From Kitagawia praeruptora (Eukaryota; Streptophyta; Magnoliopsida; Apiales; Apiaceae): a DNA stretch of 64,000 nucleotides. Under the pieces are notes generated by a model. It searched no databases. It saw nothing but the letters and a program-made list of their open reading frames with translations, and was not told the origin of the DNA. The stretch covers positions 97,322,501-97,386,500 of the forward strand of contig CM075346.1 of assembly GCA_037693485.1 (NCBI GenBank). Reading direction: 5' to 3'. The position numbers were made by a program, and so were the translations under genes. Positions 43,501 to 52,808 of the stretch are shown piece by piece; position 1 is the first letter of the stretch; every line of letters begins with the position of its first letter.

Positions 43501-44787
43501 TTCCTTGCGTGGAGGCAAACGAAAACCTAATGACTCAAAGAATTGAACAACTTGTGCTCGAGGGCCTTGGTACACCATGTATCCTTCAGATAATACGACC
43601 AGATCATCAAATAGGTCGAAGGTCTCAGGTGCAGGCTGTAGCAGAGCCATTAAAATTGTGGCCTCCATTTCATGAACAAAATTGCGTAGGCATTTAACAA
43701 TTTGAAATGTTGTAGAGCTATCAAGTCCGGTTGATATTTCATCCATAAAAAGAGTTTTCCGTGGCCCAACTACCATTTCACCTGTGGTAACTCTTTTTCT
43801 TTGACCACCTGATACTCCTCTAAGCATATCACTACCAACAACTGTGTCCGCACACACATCAAGACCAAGAACTTTTAACACATAATCTGTTGAAACACTG
43901 TGAGTTCTGCCACCAACAGATGATGCCTTCATAAAAGCATCTACTTCAGGACTCGGTCGAATATTCTTGTCCTTCTCTAATCGTGTGAGTTCATCCATAT
44001 AAGCTCCAAAGCCATCACTTGCACCCTCACATCGAGCAGCAAAATCTAATGTTTCACGTACAGTTAGCTCTGCAATGTGAGTATCAGTTTGACTTATATA
44101 AGCGGCTGTTCTTTGAGTGCAGAACTCATCAAGCTTGCAACCGTTGTATGTAACGTCACCAGTTTTCTTCAAGGTCTTATCAAGTTTCCCGGCAAGAGCT
44201 AAAAGCAAGGTGGATTTACCGGAACCTGGAGGCCCCAAAAGCAGTATCATCCTTCCTGGTGTTATGATACCATTGACATCATTCAAGATACTTAGCGGAT
44301 GTCTCTTTGGACGAAGAATTCCCAAACCAGTCAAGAGTTTCTCACACAAATCACGACCAAAATTAATTAGAGTGGGCAAAGCTCTGGAACCGAGTTTAAC
44401 CTTGGCACTAATGGTTATATCCTCAAACCTTACCTCTACACTTGGCAACTTTATTCCGGCTCTATCAAGACGTTGTTTAATGCCAGCAACAAGTGTATAA
44501 TTATCCTGATCCGTGGTGGCCAAGGCATTCTTGACGACAAGTTGACGATTAAAACGATCGAGCTTCCTAACATCCACCGTCCGGATTTCTTTAGCGTGAG
44601 TTTTGGAAAGCTCACGTTTAAGCAATGCGAAATTGTTCCGTTTCTGAGAAGGCAATCTCTCAAGCGCCACCCACATAAGCTCGTCTTCGTCTTTCGCAAC
44701 CTCTTCGGCATTCCAAGGCATCGAAAAACCATCCCCTCCCATCTCCATATCCACCTCGTAATACTCTGTTCCATTAGACGCTGCCAT
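40516..44787 (-). CDS. ABCG full-size (PDR) transporter, ABCG31-like, single uninterrupted ORF (1423 aa)
   Basis: Plasma-membrane ATP-driven exporter of the pleiotropic drug resistance type, with domain order NBD-TMD-NBD-TMD. NBD1: Walker A GPPGSGKST (185-193), signature VSGGQRKR (325-332), Walker B LFMDEISTGLD (346-356). NBD2: Walker A GSSGAGKTT (about 866-874), LSTEQRKR in place of the signature as in other PDRs, Walker B IIFMDEPTSGLD (about 994-1005). Each half is followed by hydrophobic TM segments. Length and sequence best fit Arabidopsis ABCG31/PDR3 as I remember it; that protein is linked to ABA export from endosperm and to pollen coat deposition. The start fits the family N-terminus. 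Plant PDR genes normally have many introns; none is present here. All catalytic motifs are intact and I see no stop or frameshift. Confidence 0.93.
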   Translation of the reverse strand: MAASNGTEYYEVDMEMGGDGFSMPWNAEEVAKDEDELMWVALERLPSQKRNNFALLKRELSKTHAKEIRTVDVRKLDRFNRQLVVKNALATTDQDNYTLVAGIKQRLDRAGIKLPSVEVRFEDITISAKVKLGSRALPTLINFGRDLCEKLLTGLGILRPKRHPLSILNDVNGIITPGRMILLLGPPGSGKSTLLLALAGKLDKTLKKTGDVTYNGCKLDEFCTQRTAAYISQTDTHIAELTVRETLDFAARCEGASDGFGAYMDELTRLEKDKNIRPSPEVDAFMKASSVGGRTHSVSTDYVLKVLGLDVCADTVVGSDMLRGVSGGQRKRVTTGEMVVGPRKTLFMDEISTGLDSSTTFQIVKCLRNFVHEMEATILMALLQPAPETFDLFDDLVVLSEGYMVYQGPRAQVVQFFESLGFRLPPRKEVADFLQEVTSKKDQEQYWADSSKPYVFVSVQKIAEAFKNSKHGTALKASLSVPYDKSNGHPSALAKRRFAVSKRELFKATLAREVLLVKRHSFLYIFRTCQVAFVGFVACTIFLRTRLHPTDVSNGNLYLSCLFFGLTHMMFNGFSELSLMIFRLPVFYKQRDNCFYPAWAWSFSSWILRVPYSVVEAVAWSCVTYYTVGFADSPGRFFRYMFLLFAMHQMALGLFRAIASISRDIIIANTFGSAGLLIVFVLGGFIVPKGMIKPWWIWAYWVSPLSYGQNAISVNEFTAKRWMEKPAAAGNTTLGSFILRSHSIPNDKNWYWLGVCVLLLYAVFFNIVVTLALTYLNPIRKAQTIIIPLDENSAGTSDAGSQTTYPNTNKKKGMILPFQPLTMTFHDVDYYVDMPKEMQSKGIPEKRLQLLSKVSGVFSPGVLTALVGSSGAGKTTLMDVLAGRKTGGYIEGDIRISGHPKEQRTFARVSGYVEQNDIHSPQVTVFESLWFSANLRLPKQVTKDKRLEFVQEVMCLVELDSLRNALVGLPGSSGLSTEQRKRLTIAVELVANPCIIFMDEPTSGLDARAAAIVMRTVRNTVDTGRTVVCTIHQPSIEIFEAFDELLLMKQGGRVIYGGKLGDKSQTMINYFQGMNGISPIPDGYNPATWMLEVSTPAAEERLGIDFAETYRTSNQFREVEASIKKLSIPPDGSGPLHFDSTYSQDMISQFKICLWKQNLVYFRSPNYNAVRILFTIGSALIIGSVFWDRGSKRGTTQEVTVVMGALYASSIFLGVNNAASVQPVVSIERTVFYREKAAGMYSPIPYAIAQGLVEIPYIFLQTILYAVITYFMIHFERTARKFFLYFTFMFLTFMYFTFYGMMAVGLTPSQHLAAVISSAFYSLWNLLSGFLIPKPNIPGWWIWFYYICPIAWTLRGIVTSQLGDVETVLVGPGYQGTVKEYLHSSLGYSSNMIGVSALVLIGFSVLFFSVFAFSVKVLNFQKR

Positions 44788-44860
44788 TGCCTAATTATCA
44801 CTTTCAAAATAATCTCAAAAATCTAAGAATAGACAATCAACATTATATATCATTGTAAAA
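44788..44860 (-). promoter_or_regulatory. Putative promoter region of the transporter ORF
   Basis: A TATA-like ATATATAATG on the minus strand (about 44841-44851) lies about 55 bp before the ATG. Upstream DNA is AT-rich repeat. Weak evidence only. Confidence 0.25.
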
Positions 44861-44866
44861 AGAAAA

Positions 44867-45345
44867 TTATAATCTAAAAAGGATATAATTATAAAAGGTT
44901 GCATTAGAAGTGATTTTTTGAAATAAAATTATAATCTAAAAAGGATATAATCAAAGAAGTTTGTATTAGAATTGAATTTTATAAGGAAAAGAGTAAATTG
45001 CAAAACGGTGGCCTTAGTTTACATTGAATTGCAAAAAAGTGGCTGAACTTTCAGATTTTCATTTTAGTGGCTATCGACCTTTTTTAATGTATTTTTTTGA
45101 AAATTAAAAATAATTTGGCCACTATTTTAGAAATCAAAAACAATTTTGGCCACTTATTTTAAAAATCAAGAAAACTTTGGCCACTATTTTAAAAATAAAA
45201 AACAAAGTGTGGCCACCAAAATAAAATTTTGAAAGTTCGGCCACTTTTTTGAAATTCAGTGCAAAATATGGCCACCGTTTTGCATTTTACTCTAAGGAAA
45301 ATTATAATCTTAAAAGGATATAATTAAAAAATATTGGATTAGAAT
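44867..45345. repeat. About 65-bp degenerate tandem repeat, three copies, split by a MITE
   Basis: ATTATAATCTAAAAAGGATA begins near 44867 and 44928, and a variant (ATCTTAAAAGG) begins near 45301. The MITE at 44991-45292 lies between copies two and three. Confidence 0.75.
44991..45292. mobile_element. Mutator-like MITE (302 bp)
   Basis: The exact 9-bp target duplication TAAGGAAAA lies at 44982-44990 and 45293-45301. The terminal inverted repeats start GAGTAAATTGCAAAACGG (left) and GAGTAAAATGCAAAACGG (right, reverse complement). The inverted similarity continues for about 85 bp per side, leaving a short TTGGCCACT-rich centre. No coding capacity. Confidence 0.92.
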
Positions 45346-46181
45346 TGAATTTTACTTATTTTTTATTAGTATTAAAAAAACATGTTTACTATTTGGGCTC
45401 AATCTTAAAATCTAGAAATCATATTTTGATGATTTTATAATCCACGCAAAGCTCATAAAACTATCTTTAATTTAGTGATGATTTAATATTTATTATTCAA
45501 ATCGAAACACTCAGAATCTCAAGAGAAAAAATGTAATTACCAATTTTTAATTAATCCTATTCAATGTAAAATTCCTAATGCTGTTCAACGTAGAAAACCT
45601 AATTAGATATGATTTAAATCTTTAACATACATCTTTTCGTATTTCAGTATAAATACAATTTTTAGTTTATAACATATTAAAATATAAAATATTTTTTATG
45701 CAAGATCCAACGGTTTTCATCTATTTATTTTAAGATCTAACGGTTCTCATTTATTTTATCGTACGAATGACCAGACTACCTATAATCAAAGTTTTGGACA
45801 AAATCCTTCTCACACTTATTATTGAAATTGTTTTTGATTGTTAGTAGAACTATCTTCAAATAATAATAAATGTATTTTGATAATCAAAACGAATTATAAG
45901 TAGAATTCATAAATCAGATTGAATTTTCAACGTAAAAAATCGTTAATTTCTTCTATCTTTTGTTTCTGCATATATTTAATTGGAAAATAATTGTTAAACC
46001 ATCACTAAATTAAAGATTATTTTATAAATTTCACGTGAAATCAAATTTTAAGAATTTAAGATAGAGTATAAATATTAAATCGGACGTGTAAAATCTTATA
46101 TATATCAAATTTTTAAAGAAAATTTGATATCTAAATTAATAACATATAAAATTAAATATATATATATATATATATATATAT
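45302..46181. other. AT-rich sequence with a weak foldback and a TA microsatellite
   Basis: CTTTAATTTAGTGATGATTTA (near 45461) is inverted relative to TAAACCATCACTAAATTAAAG (near 45994), suggesting an old foldback element. A TA run occupies about 46157-46180 next to the Copia LTR. No gene. Confidence 0.45.
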
Positions 46182-46706
46182 TGTTAGGCCGAATACACAA
46201 ATATAATCAAGATTTGTATGAGAGATTAACAAGAACACCAGTTTAACAATTAAAAACTGTTTGGAATTAATAATTCCTCTCTCAGTGATGTAAAATATCA
46301 CAGAGAGCTGCTTAGGTTACAATGAATGAATAATTCGTTGTTCGATACCCTTCTAGGGTTAACCTAACTGTATTTATAAAACATACAGCTACTATACAAT
46401 CGTAAATTGATACTCCTATAATTTAGCTATACAATTGATATCAATCACGATTGCTACACGTCTTATAAGTCAACACAATCTCTTTGACAGCTATCCAATC
46501 TTCAGAAATATTGTTTCCATATTTATCTTCAATTAATCTTCAAATACTGTTGACAAGTAGACGCTTCCGCCAGACAGAGTTTAACAAACTCTGTTGCGCT
46601 TCCATCCGTCAGCGTTTAACCAAACTCTGACTGCTTTCAGCTAAACTCTGATTATTCACTGTAACACTTAAACACTGATTAATACTTACATCAATTATAT
46701 TTAACA
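46182..46706 (-). repeat. 3' LTR of the Copia element (525 bp)
   Basis: The plus strand starts TGTTAGGCCG and ends ATATTTAACA. It contains several AAACTCTG/CAGAGTTT motifs (46576-46660). Confidence 0.92.
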
Positions 46707-46721
46707 ATCTCCCCCAACTTG
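46707..46721 (-). other. Polypurine tract of the Copia element
   Basis: The plus-strand pyrimidine run ATCTCCCCCAACTTG next to the LTR is a G/A-rich tract on the minus strand. Confidence 0.85.
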
Positions 46722-46865
46722 TTCATTAGCAAAAATACACAAGTTAAAAATAATTGATGATGTCAAAACAAAATAGACAAATGCAGTGTTTAACAAACAA
46801 TCAGAGTTTAACCTACTTACTTAAACAAAAACTACAGAAAACAAGAAATTCTTACAGAGCATCAT

Positions 46866-48676
46866 TCATCTAATCTCCTCAACATCTGGTGTTGTCCTGA
46901 GATAATCTATCAACAATCTTCTCTCTGCATTCTCAAGTTCTCTCTGCATTATCTCCTTGATCTCTCTTAACCTGGGATCATTCTCACCAGTTTGATAAAT
47001 AGCAGCTCTCAGAGAATATATCTTGTTTCTTCTCATTTCATTACCCAGTCTGATGAAGTGTGCTTCCTTTGATTCAGAGTTAAAATCAAGAACAGTTACT
47101 CCCAAATCTGTCTTCAGCTTAGCACTATCTTTCTTCATCTCAACAACTTTACCAAGATAATCTCTGTACTTAGGAACATACTGACTTTTAAACTTTTCAC
47201 CTCTAACTGCCAAATTTTGCAGCATCTTCTTTCTCAGTACATCTGCAGCTTTTTGAGTTCTCTGATTTTTCACTTTGAAAATATAGAGAACATACTATAA
47301 TTCCTCCCAAGTCTTCAAATCAAGATCGAACTCGCCAATTTTAAACACAGTACCATCGCCATAAAGTACAAAAGAAAATCCCTTTCCAAACTCTTCTGGT
47401 GTCTTAACTGAACTGATTCCAGTCTATCTAAACTTTCTTGTGTAACTCCAAGACCTGGAACAGTCAGTGATGATGGATCTTGAGGACTGGTATTTGCTCT
47501 TTTCTCTCTATGAGAACCCAAACCAGCTTTATCACCTTCAATGTTTCCATCTTGAGTTCTACCATGTACAAAAGTACATCTAGTCCTTCCAACATCCAGA
47601 GTTTGTTCATAAAATGATGTTTTTCCAAAAATTGATTGTAGTGGAGTAGACAAAGAGTTCTGCACAACTTGTGTAGCAACAGAGGTTGTCTTTCCTTTCT
47701 TAGAGACTCTTTCCTCCTCTATAACTTTACCTTTCAGTTTCAACTTAGCTTCTGCTTCTGTTGGTTTTCTGGATACTTGCATTCTCTGATCAGCACCAAC
47801 ATTCTCTTTAATTGTAATGCCTTTAAGAACAGGCTTAGCAGCTTTCACATTCCTCTTAAACTTGCCAGACTTCAAAGCCTTTTGATGCTCTTCTTGAAGA
47901 TTTTTCTCCTCAGCTTGAATGTCTGCAAGTGTGACTCCCTCTTCATTCTCTTCAAGAAACACTTTAGCAGCCAATTCCTCATCAGTTTGTGGATTAGAAG
48001 TTAATACCAAACTCTGGGTTTTGGAAGTACCCTGAGTATCAGTGTTTACACCATCAGACTTTGACTTAGAAGTGTTGCCAGTTTGTAGACTCTTATCAGT
48101 AGCTCTTGATCTTAGACTCCTCTGACCTCTTGCTCCTCCATCTCCTGCATCATCCTTCTGAGTCAGAGATTGAGATTGCCTGCATTTGGACTTAGCAACT
48201 CTCTCCCCCTTTTTGACATCATCAGGAATGTGAATTGATGTAATTAGCTCCAAGGAGGTAGCAATAGAATCAATCTTATCAGACAGTACATTCTGATTTT
48301 CTTCAACTTTGCTCAGCCTATCAAAAAGAGTGTCTTGAGCTTTAGAAAATTTAGAAAGCTTGAGTTTAGTTTCTCTCTCCATAGTCATTTCTCGAGACTA
48401 AATTTCAGTTCTCAGATCAGTAACTGCTTTCTGACAATCATCAAATCTTCCATCCAGAGTTTAGACTTGCACCACAGTGGCCTTCAAACAGGAAAGAATC
48501 TTTGGATTGGAAATTTCTTTTGCAGTTTGCTGAACAAACTTTGCTGCTCGCCCTCTAGGAAAAACACAATCTTCCTTGTACCAGTTTGCAGAAAATTTAG
48601 CAAGAAACTCTGCTTCAACTTCATGAGATTTCGAAGGTTGAGAGAATGGTGCATGCTTTGCATTAGTTTGCACATG
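46866..48676 (-). pseudogene. Extra ORF of the Copia element, C-terminal part
   Basis: Continuation of the ORF that starts at 56195, after the nested insertion. Open pieces lie at 48461-48673, 47315-48388 and 46866-47273 on the minus strand. The first two share a frame but are separated by TAA (48461-48463) and TAG (near 48400). The third is in another frame, so there is an indel at about 47375-47400, and a further TAG lies near 47300. The encoded protein is hydrophilic and K/E/Q-rich with coiled-coil tendency. No membrane segment is visible. Function unknown. Confidence 0.7.
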
Positions 48677-48681
48677 GACAC
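48677..48681. repeat. Target duplication GACAC (left copy)
   Basis: Matches GACAC at 54281-54285 on the other side of the nested element. Confidence 0.88.
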
Positions 48682-50140
48682 TGTTAGTAGTATTTTTGTG
48701 TGTTCGTTCTCAGGGAAGGACTGAATGTAATATCAAGTTCAAGTTTCTTATCTCTCACAATTTAGAAGTGTAGAAGAATGATTGGTTTGTTTATTAACTA
48801 AATTAACCAAGAACTAATTATAAGCACTAAGATTTGATTTTAAACTGAGATTCAAATATTTGGGAAAACAATCTAAGAACTGGAGTTCTTCACTTGGTCT
48901 CAATACATGCTCAATATTAATGTGATATCTGTGTTCCTACCTTGCTGAAAACAATTCTTCTAAAGTTATACTATACCCTCCCAGGTTACAATATAGTGCC
49001 TACAGCTACACCCTAATTGTCACTCCCGTGATACAATCAAAGTATATCTATAAACTGTTAAGTACCAAGAATTATATGTCTCACAATTCTCCTATTAATC
49101 TCCCGATCTAATATTCAAATTATGTCTGTTAAATCATGTACTAAGATTGCAACTTCTCTCCCAAGCTTATTACAATCCCTAGAATACAATCAAAGGTTCA
49201 TGACTCCCCTAATTGTGTTAAGATCTCATTAACAGATCAGCAAAGCAGAAAATCACATAATCAAGCATGCATGAATACCAAGGAATACTACCCAATCCTC
49301 AGATTAGAGAATTAGTTACACATAATTACTGAATAAAACAAAACAATAATATTGAATGAAAACATGATATTAAAAATATGGAGTTTAGATATTACACGTT
49401 TTGAAAATTGAATAAAGCTTGGATAGAACACCTTCAATCCTTGCTCCTTCTCTTCTCTCCAATAGGTTATGAATTCTCTCTAAAATAATACCCTAGATGT
49501 GTTTATATAGGCTCTACAAGTCTTGCCCAGCAAGAAAATACCAAAACAGAATTATAATAGAATTTCTGCAAAATACGTTTCCTAAACTGATTCTGTTTTT
49601 AAGGAAAATTCGTAGCTGACTTTTCTTCAGATATTCTGGAACTTTCCAATCGTAATTGGACCTCTGGACCACTTTAGAATGATAGAGAATCTCGTTATCT
49701 TCGCGTGGACTGCTTACGGGCCTCAAACGGAGTTGTAGAACTCAAGATATGGCCAAAATAGTAAAAACTGTAATTTTTCAGCACCGCGTGCGTGCAACCT
49801 GCGCCCAACAGTCTGTTCTTCGCGCAGATTGCTTCTACCCGGCGCAATTTGCTCGTGGGAATCCTATCCCAAGTTGTAGAAAATCTCCCAGGCTTCGCGT
49901 GGGCAGTAAGATCGCTGAAAACGGACTTCTAGAACTCCATATATGGCCAAAACAGTATAAGCTGCGCAGCCTTCCCGGAAAATCCGAATTTCAAAAACGA
50001 TAGAAGCATCAACTTTAATCAACATTCTCGTAAATCTGCACAACTAAGCAAAACACATCAAAACTACAACAACTTGAGTCCAAAGCAATCAATTTAAGCC
50101 GAACGGAGGCATTCCAAGTGGATATAAAATCCACTTATCA
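48682..50140 (-). repeat. 3' LTR of the nested element
   Basis: 1459 bp; ends CCACTTATCA on the plus strand. The small ORFs at 49514-49726 and 49749-50003 recur in the other LTR and look spurious. Confidence 0.92.
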
Positions 50141-50158
50141 AACCCCCAAACTTAAACT
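50141..50158 (-). other. Polypurine tract of the nested element
   Basis: AACCCCCAAACTTAAACT on the plus strand, adjacent to the LTR. The core CCCCCAAACTTA recurs at 51063-51074 and 51518-51529. Confidence 0.8.
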
Positions 50159-51607
50159 GATGTTTGTCCTCAAGCATAAACAATTACAACTACCTAATTA
50201 GTACCACTTCCGTAGGTGATCACGGTTGCATTTGGCATATGCAACAAGCCCTTTAAACCCCTAGGCAGCCCTAGTGGACGAGTAAGGTCTCGTGATGGCC
50301 TATAGCGAATGTACCCACAAAATCCATTTAACCTAATGCAATGCAATGCATGAATGCAACTAATATGAAATATGCAAAATCCCCTTCAAACGCACTAAAA
50401 CCAACTAACAAGCAAATATCTCAAAGAATGCAACAAATCCAAGCAGAGCTCGACTAAGTTCCCGTATACTAACAAATACAAGAACAGAAACGTGCGTGTG
50501 TGCGATGCTCATCAGAAATACTCCCAAAACTAGGTCAAAAATCATACATGCTTTCCGTCAAGACAATCACAGGTTTATAATCAGAATAGACTGTAGACAC
50601 TTCATAACCTAGGAACACCTCCACCCTTATCCAAGGTAGACAGAAACTCATGCTTTATTACTAAACTACGACACTATATACAATACGCATGCTTATTTAA
50701 CCGTGCAATGAATGAGACCCCAAAAGGCTTATACAATAATACCCATGTAGCGAGTGTTAGGTCAGCAATCCCAAACCACAAGGGCTTTAGGTTACTAGGA
50801 CTAAGTCCCCTCAGACTTAATTACTCGAGTATTAAAGAGCTCACTCTGGTTAATTTTGCATATAAACAAATAACTTATTGACTCTTTTTTCTTTTTTCTT
50901 TTTTTCCATTTTTTTTCTTTTTTCTTTTTTTTTTTGCAATCTGGAATGAGCCTTTCTCATTTCCAACCCTAGACTACTCATATAAATATGAGCTGGCTAC
51001 TAGCCATTTGACACCTAGCCATTATTGACAATTATGAACAACTAGCATGAAATTCCTGTTTTCCCCCAAACTTAGATTTTAATGTTCCTACGCTATAAAG
51101 GGAATAACGAAAATTCTAAATATAAACAAGTGATTAAATCTCAAAACATCCCACAGGCATGACCCTAACCTTGCCCAAAAGCACCCAATGAGTTTGTGTA
51201 AAAATTTTGTTCCCGTAACATGCAAGTCAATTTCCTAGAAACTATAAATCAGCCCTCTACTCATCATCACCACACTCAATTAAACATCTACCTATCAATC
51301 AGAATCAGCTCGTCCTAAGGGATCATGAAATATGCATGCCATGAAAATGCAACTAAATGAAAACTCACACGGTATACGAAAATAAAAACAGAATGTCCTA
51401 TATGAGACAAACGTAAATAGCACAAACATATATGCATGATTTACTACTAATAATATGCAAAGCATGAAATCCTACATGAACACATAATACAACAACAACT
51501 ACTAATCCCTCAAACCACCCCCAAACTTAAAATATTCAATGCCCTCATTGAATGGAAGGTAATACAAGGGATAATAGAAAACATACCTAAATAAAATTGC
51601 CGAAAAG
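50159..51607. other. Non-coding interior of the nested element
   Basis: No ORF. It holds a T/C-rich tract (50884-50937; purine-rich on the minus strand) and two extra polypurine-like cores. Nothing else recognised. Confidence 0.55.
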
Positions 51608-51657
51608 CGTGGGTTGCCTCCCACGAAACGCTTCTTTAACGTCAATAGCTTGACGTT
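51608..51657. other. Two adjacent hairpins downstream of the unknown ORF
   Basis: CGTGGG-TTGCCT-CCCACG (51608-51625) and AACGTCAA-TAGC-TTGACGTT (51638-51657) are perfect short inverted repeats just after the stop of the minus-strand ORF. The GTGGGTTGCCTCCCAC block is, from memory, recurrent in plant gypsy-type elements. Confidence 0.7.
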
Positions 51658-51674
51658 ACTTCTACCTGGAAACT

Positions 51675-52628
51675 TCAATGAGGAGAAAAAACAAACAGAT
51701 GCACATATCTACGAATTTCTAATATAAGTTTATTGTTCAAATAAACCTTAGATTCATTGAAAGGTACGAAAACTTTCAAGAACCTATCATGCTCAAGAGA
51801 CTTGGAAACATCAAAATAGCTAGAAAAATCGTCAGAATAATCATTATAAGTACGATTCATATACTCCTCCCAAATCGGATCCTTATACTCTAAAGCAAGA
51901 TTTTCAACTTCCTCAATCTTAACTTCCTTCTCTTTTATAATTGGACACTCATCAATTTTAATCTCGTCTACCAATGTATTAAGCTCAAAATTTTCTAGAT
52001 TTGGTAGAATTTCAATTGCATCCAAATTATCATTAATGCGCATGGGACAATTATCAACTACACAAGTAGACTCATCAGACACAACATTATCATCAATTGC
52101 TAAACAAGAATCATGGCATAGAGGAAAATTGACACAAGGAGGAGTTCGATAACAACCTTCATACCACACTGCTCGAACTTCCCAAATAAAATTATTTAGT
52201 TTAGCATTCTCCTCGTACCAAGCTATTGAATCACATGGAATATCATTGTCACTAGCAATCTCTAAAGTTGGTTCATCAAAAACTCCCAAAGAAAGTAAGG
52301 GAGGATTAGACTGAGTTCCTTGAATCATTTTATTGAGCGCAATCTCCCAATCAGCAAGTAAAGAAGGATCATATTGAATTTCACTCGTATCAACATCATT
52401 GCACATATATGTATTAAGATCATCATGATATTGATTTTCAAACGAATATGAATAATCATTGCTAGGGGCATATGGAGCATAAAATGAGTTCTCAGAATAG
52501 AACGAATTCACCTGATATGCATTACAATCCTCATAAGCATTGAATTGTGGGTAAGGATTGAAGTCTTGATATTGTTCCTGACTGTTGTAGAAATTCTGAG
52601 CATTGTTCCAACCAAAGTTGTACTCCAT
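51675..52628 (-). CDS. Unknown protein of the nested non-autonomous element (317 aa)
   Basis: The only substantial ORF of the element, starting at an ATG about 160 nt inside the primer-binding site, where gag would begin. Residues 1-75 are rich in N, Y, F, Q and S (MEYNFGWNNAQNFYNSQEQY at the start). The middle is acidic, with several Cys in patterns such as CVNFPLCHDSC and CVVDNCPM that do not form a standard zinc knuckle. The C-terminus is hydrophobic. I recognise no capsid, protease or polymerase motif. It may be a diverged gag or an element-specific accessory protein. The ORF is intact and the LTRs are young, so expression is plausible. Confidence 0.7.
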   Translation of the reverse strand: MEYNFGWNNAQNFYNSQEQYQDFNPYPQFNAYEDCNAYQVNSFYSENSFYAPYAPSNDYSYSFENQYHDDLNTYMCNDVDTSEIQYDPSLLADWEIALNKMIQGTQSNPPLLSLGVFDEPTLEIASDNDIPCDSIAWYEENAKLNNFIWEVRAVWYEGCYRTPPCVNFPLCHDSCLAIDDNVVSDESTCVVDNCPMRINDNLDAIEILPNLENFELNTLVDEIKIDECPIIKEKEVKIEEVENLALEYKDPIWEEYMNRTYNDYSDDFSSYFDVSKSLEHDRFLKVFVPFNESKVYLNNKLILEIRRYVHLFVFSPH

Positions 52629-52785
52629 CTAGTCTCTCTCCTCAAAACCTGTTTAAGTTGTCTACCTCAAAGAACCTGTAGACACTCCAAAGAAAGAAAT
52701 ACAAAAAGAAAGAAAAGAAAAATATATACAAAAATAAAATCTAAACAATAAGAAACAATTAACCTAAACTCAACTATACTGCCTT

Positions 52786-52803
52786 CCCCGGCAGCGGCGC
52801 CAA
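52786..52803 (-). other. Primer-binding site of the nested element
   Basis: The minus strand reads TTGGCGCCGCTGCCGGGG a few bases inside the 5' LTR. This is close to the tRNA-Asp-type sites reported for plant gypsy elements. Confidence 0.82.
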
Positions 52804-52808
52804 TTTTT

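Noticed and set aside
40629..44826. Many small ORFs on both strands across the transporter
   Set aside because: Shadows of the 1423-codon ORF in other frames.
44790..44900. Target duplication for the transporter retrocopy
   Set aside because: Short partial matches to the sequence next to the A10 tract (CTTTCAA; AATTATAAAAGG) are too weak and not adjacent to a defined 5' end.
47669..48724. Plus-strand ORFs of 111 and 129 aa
   Set aside because: Antisense shadows of the Copia extra ORF.
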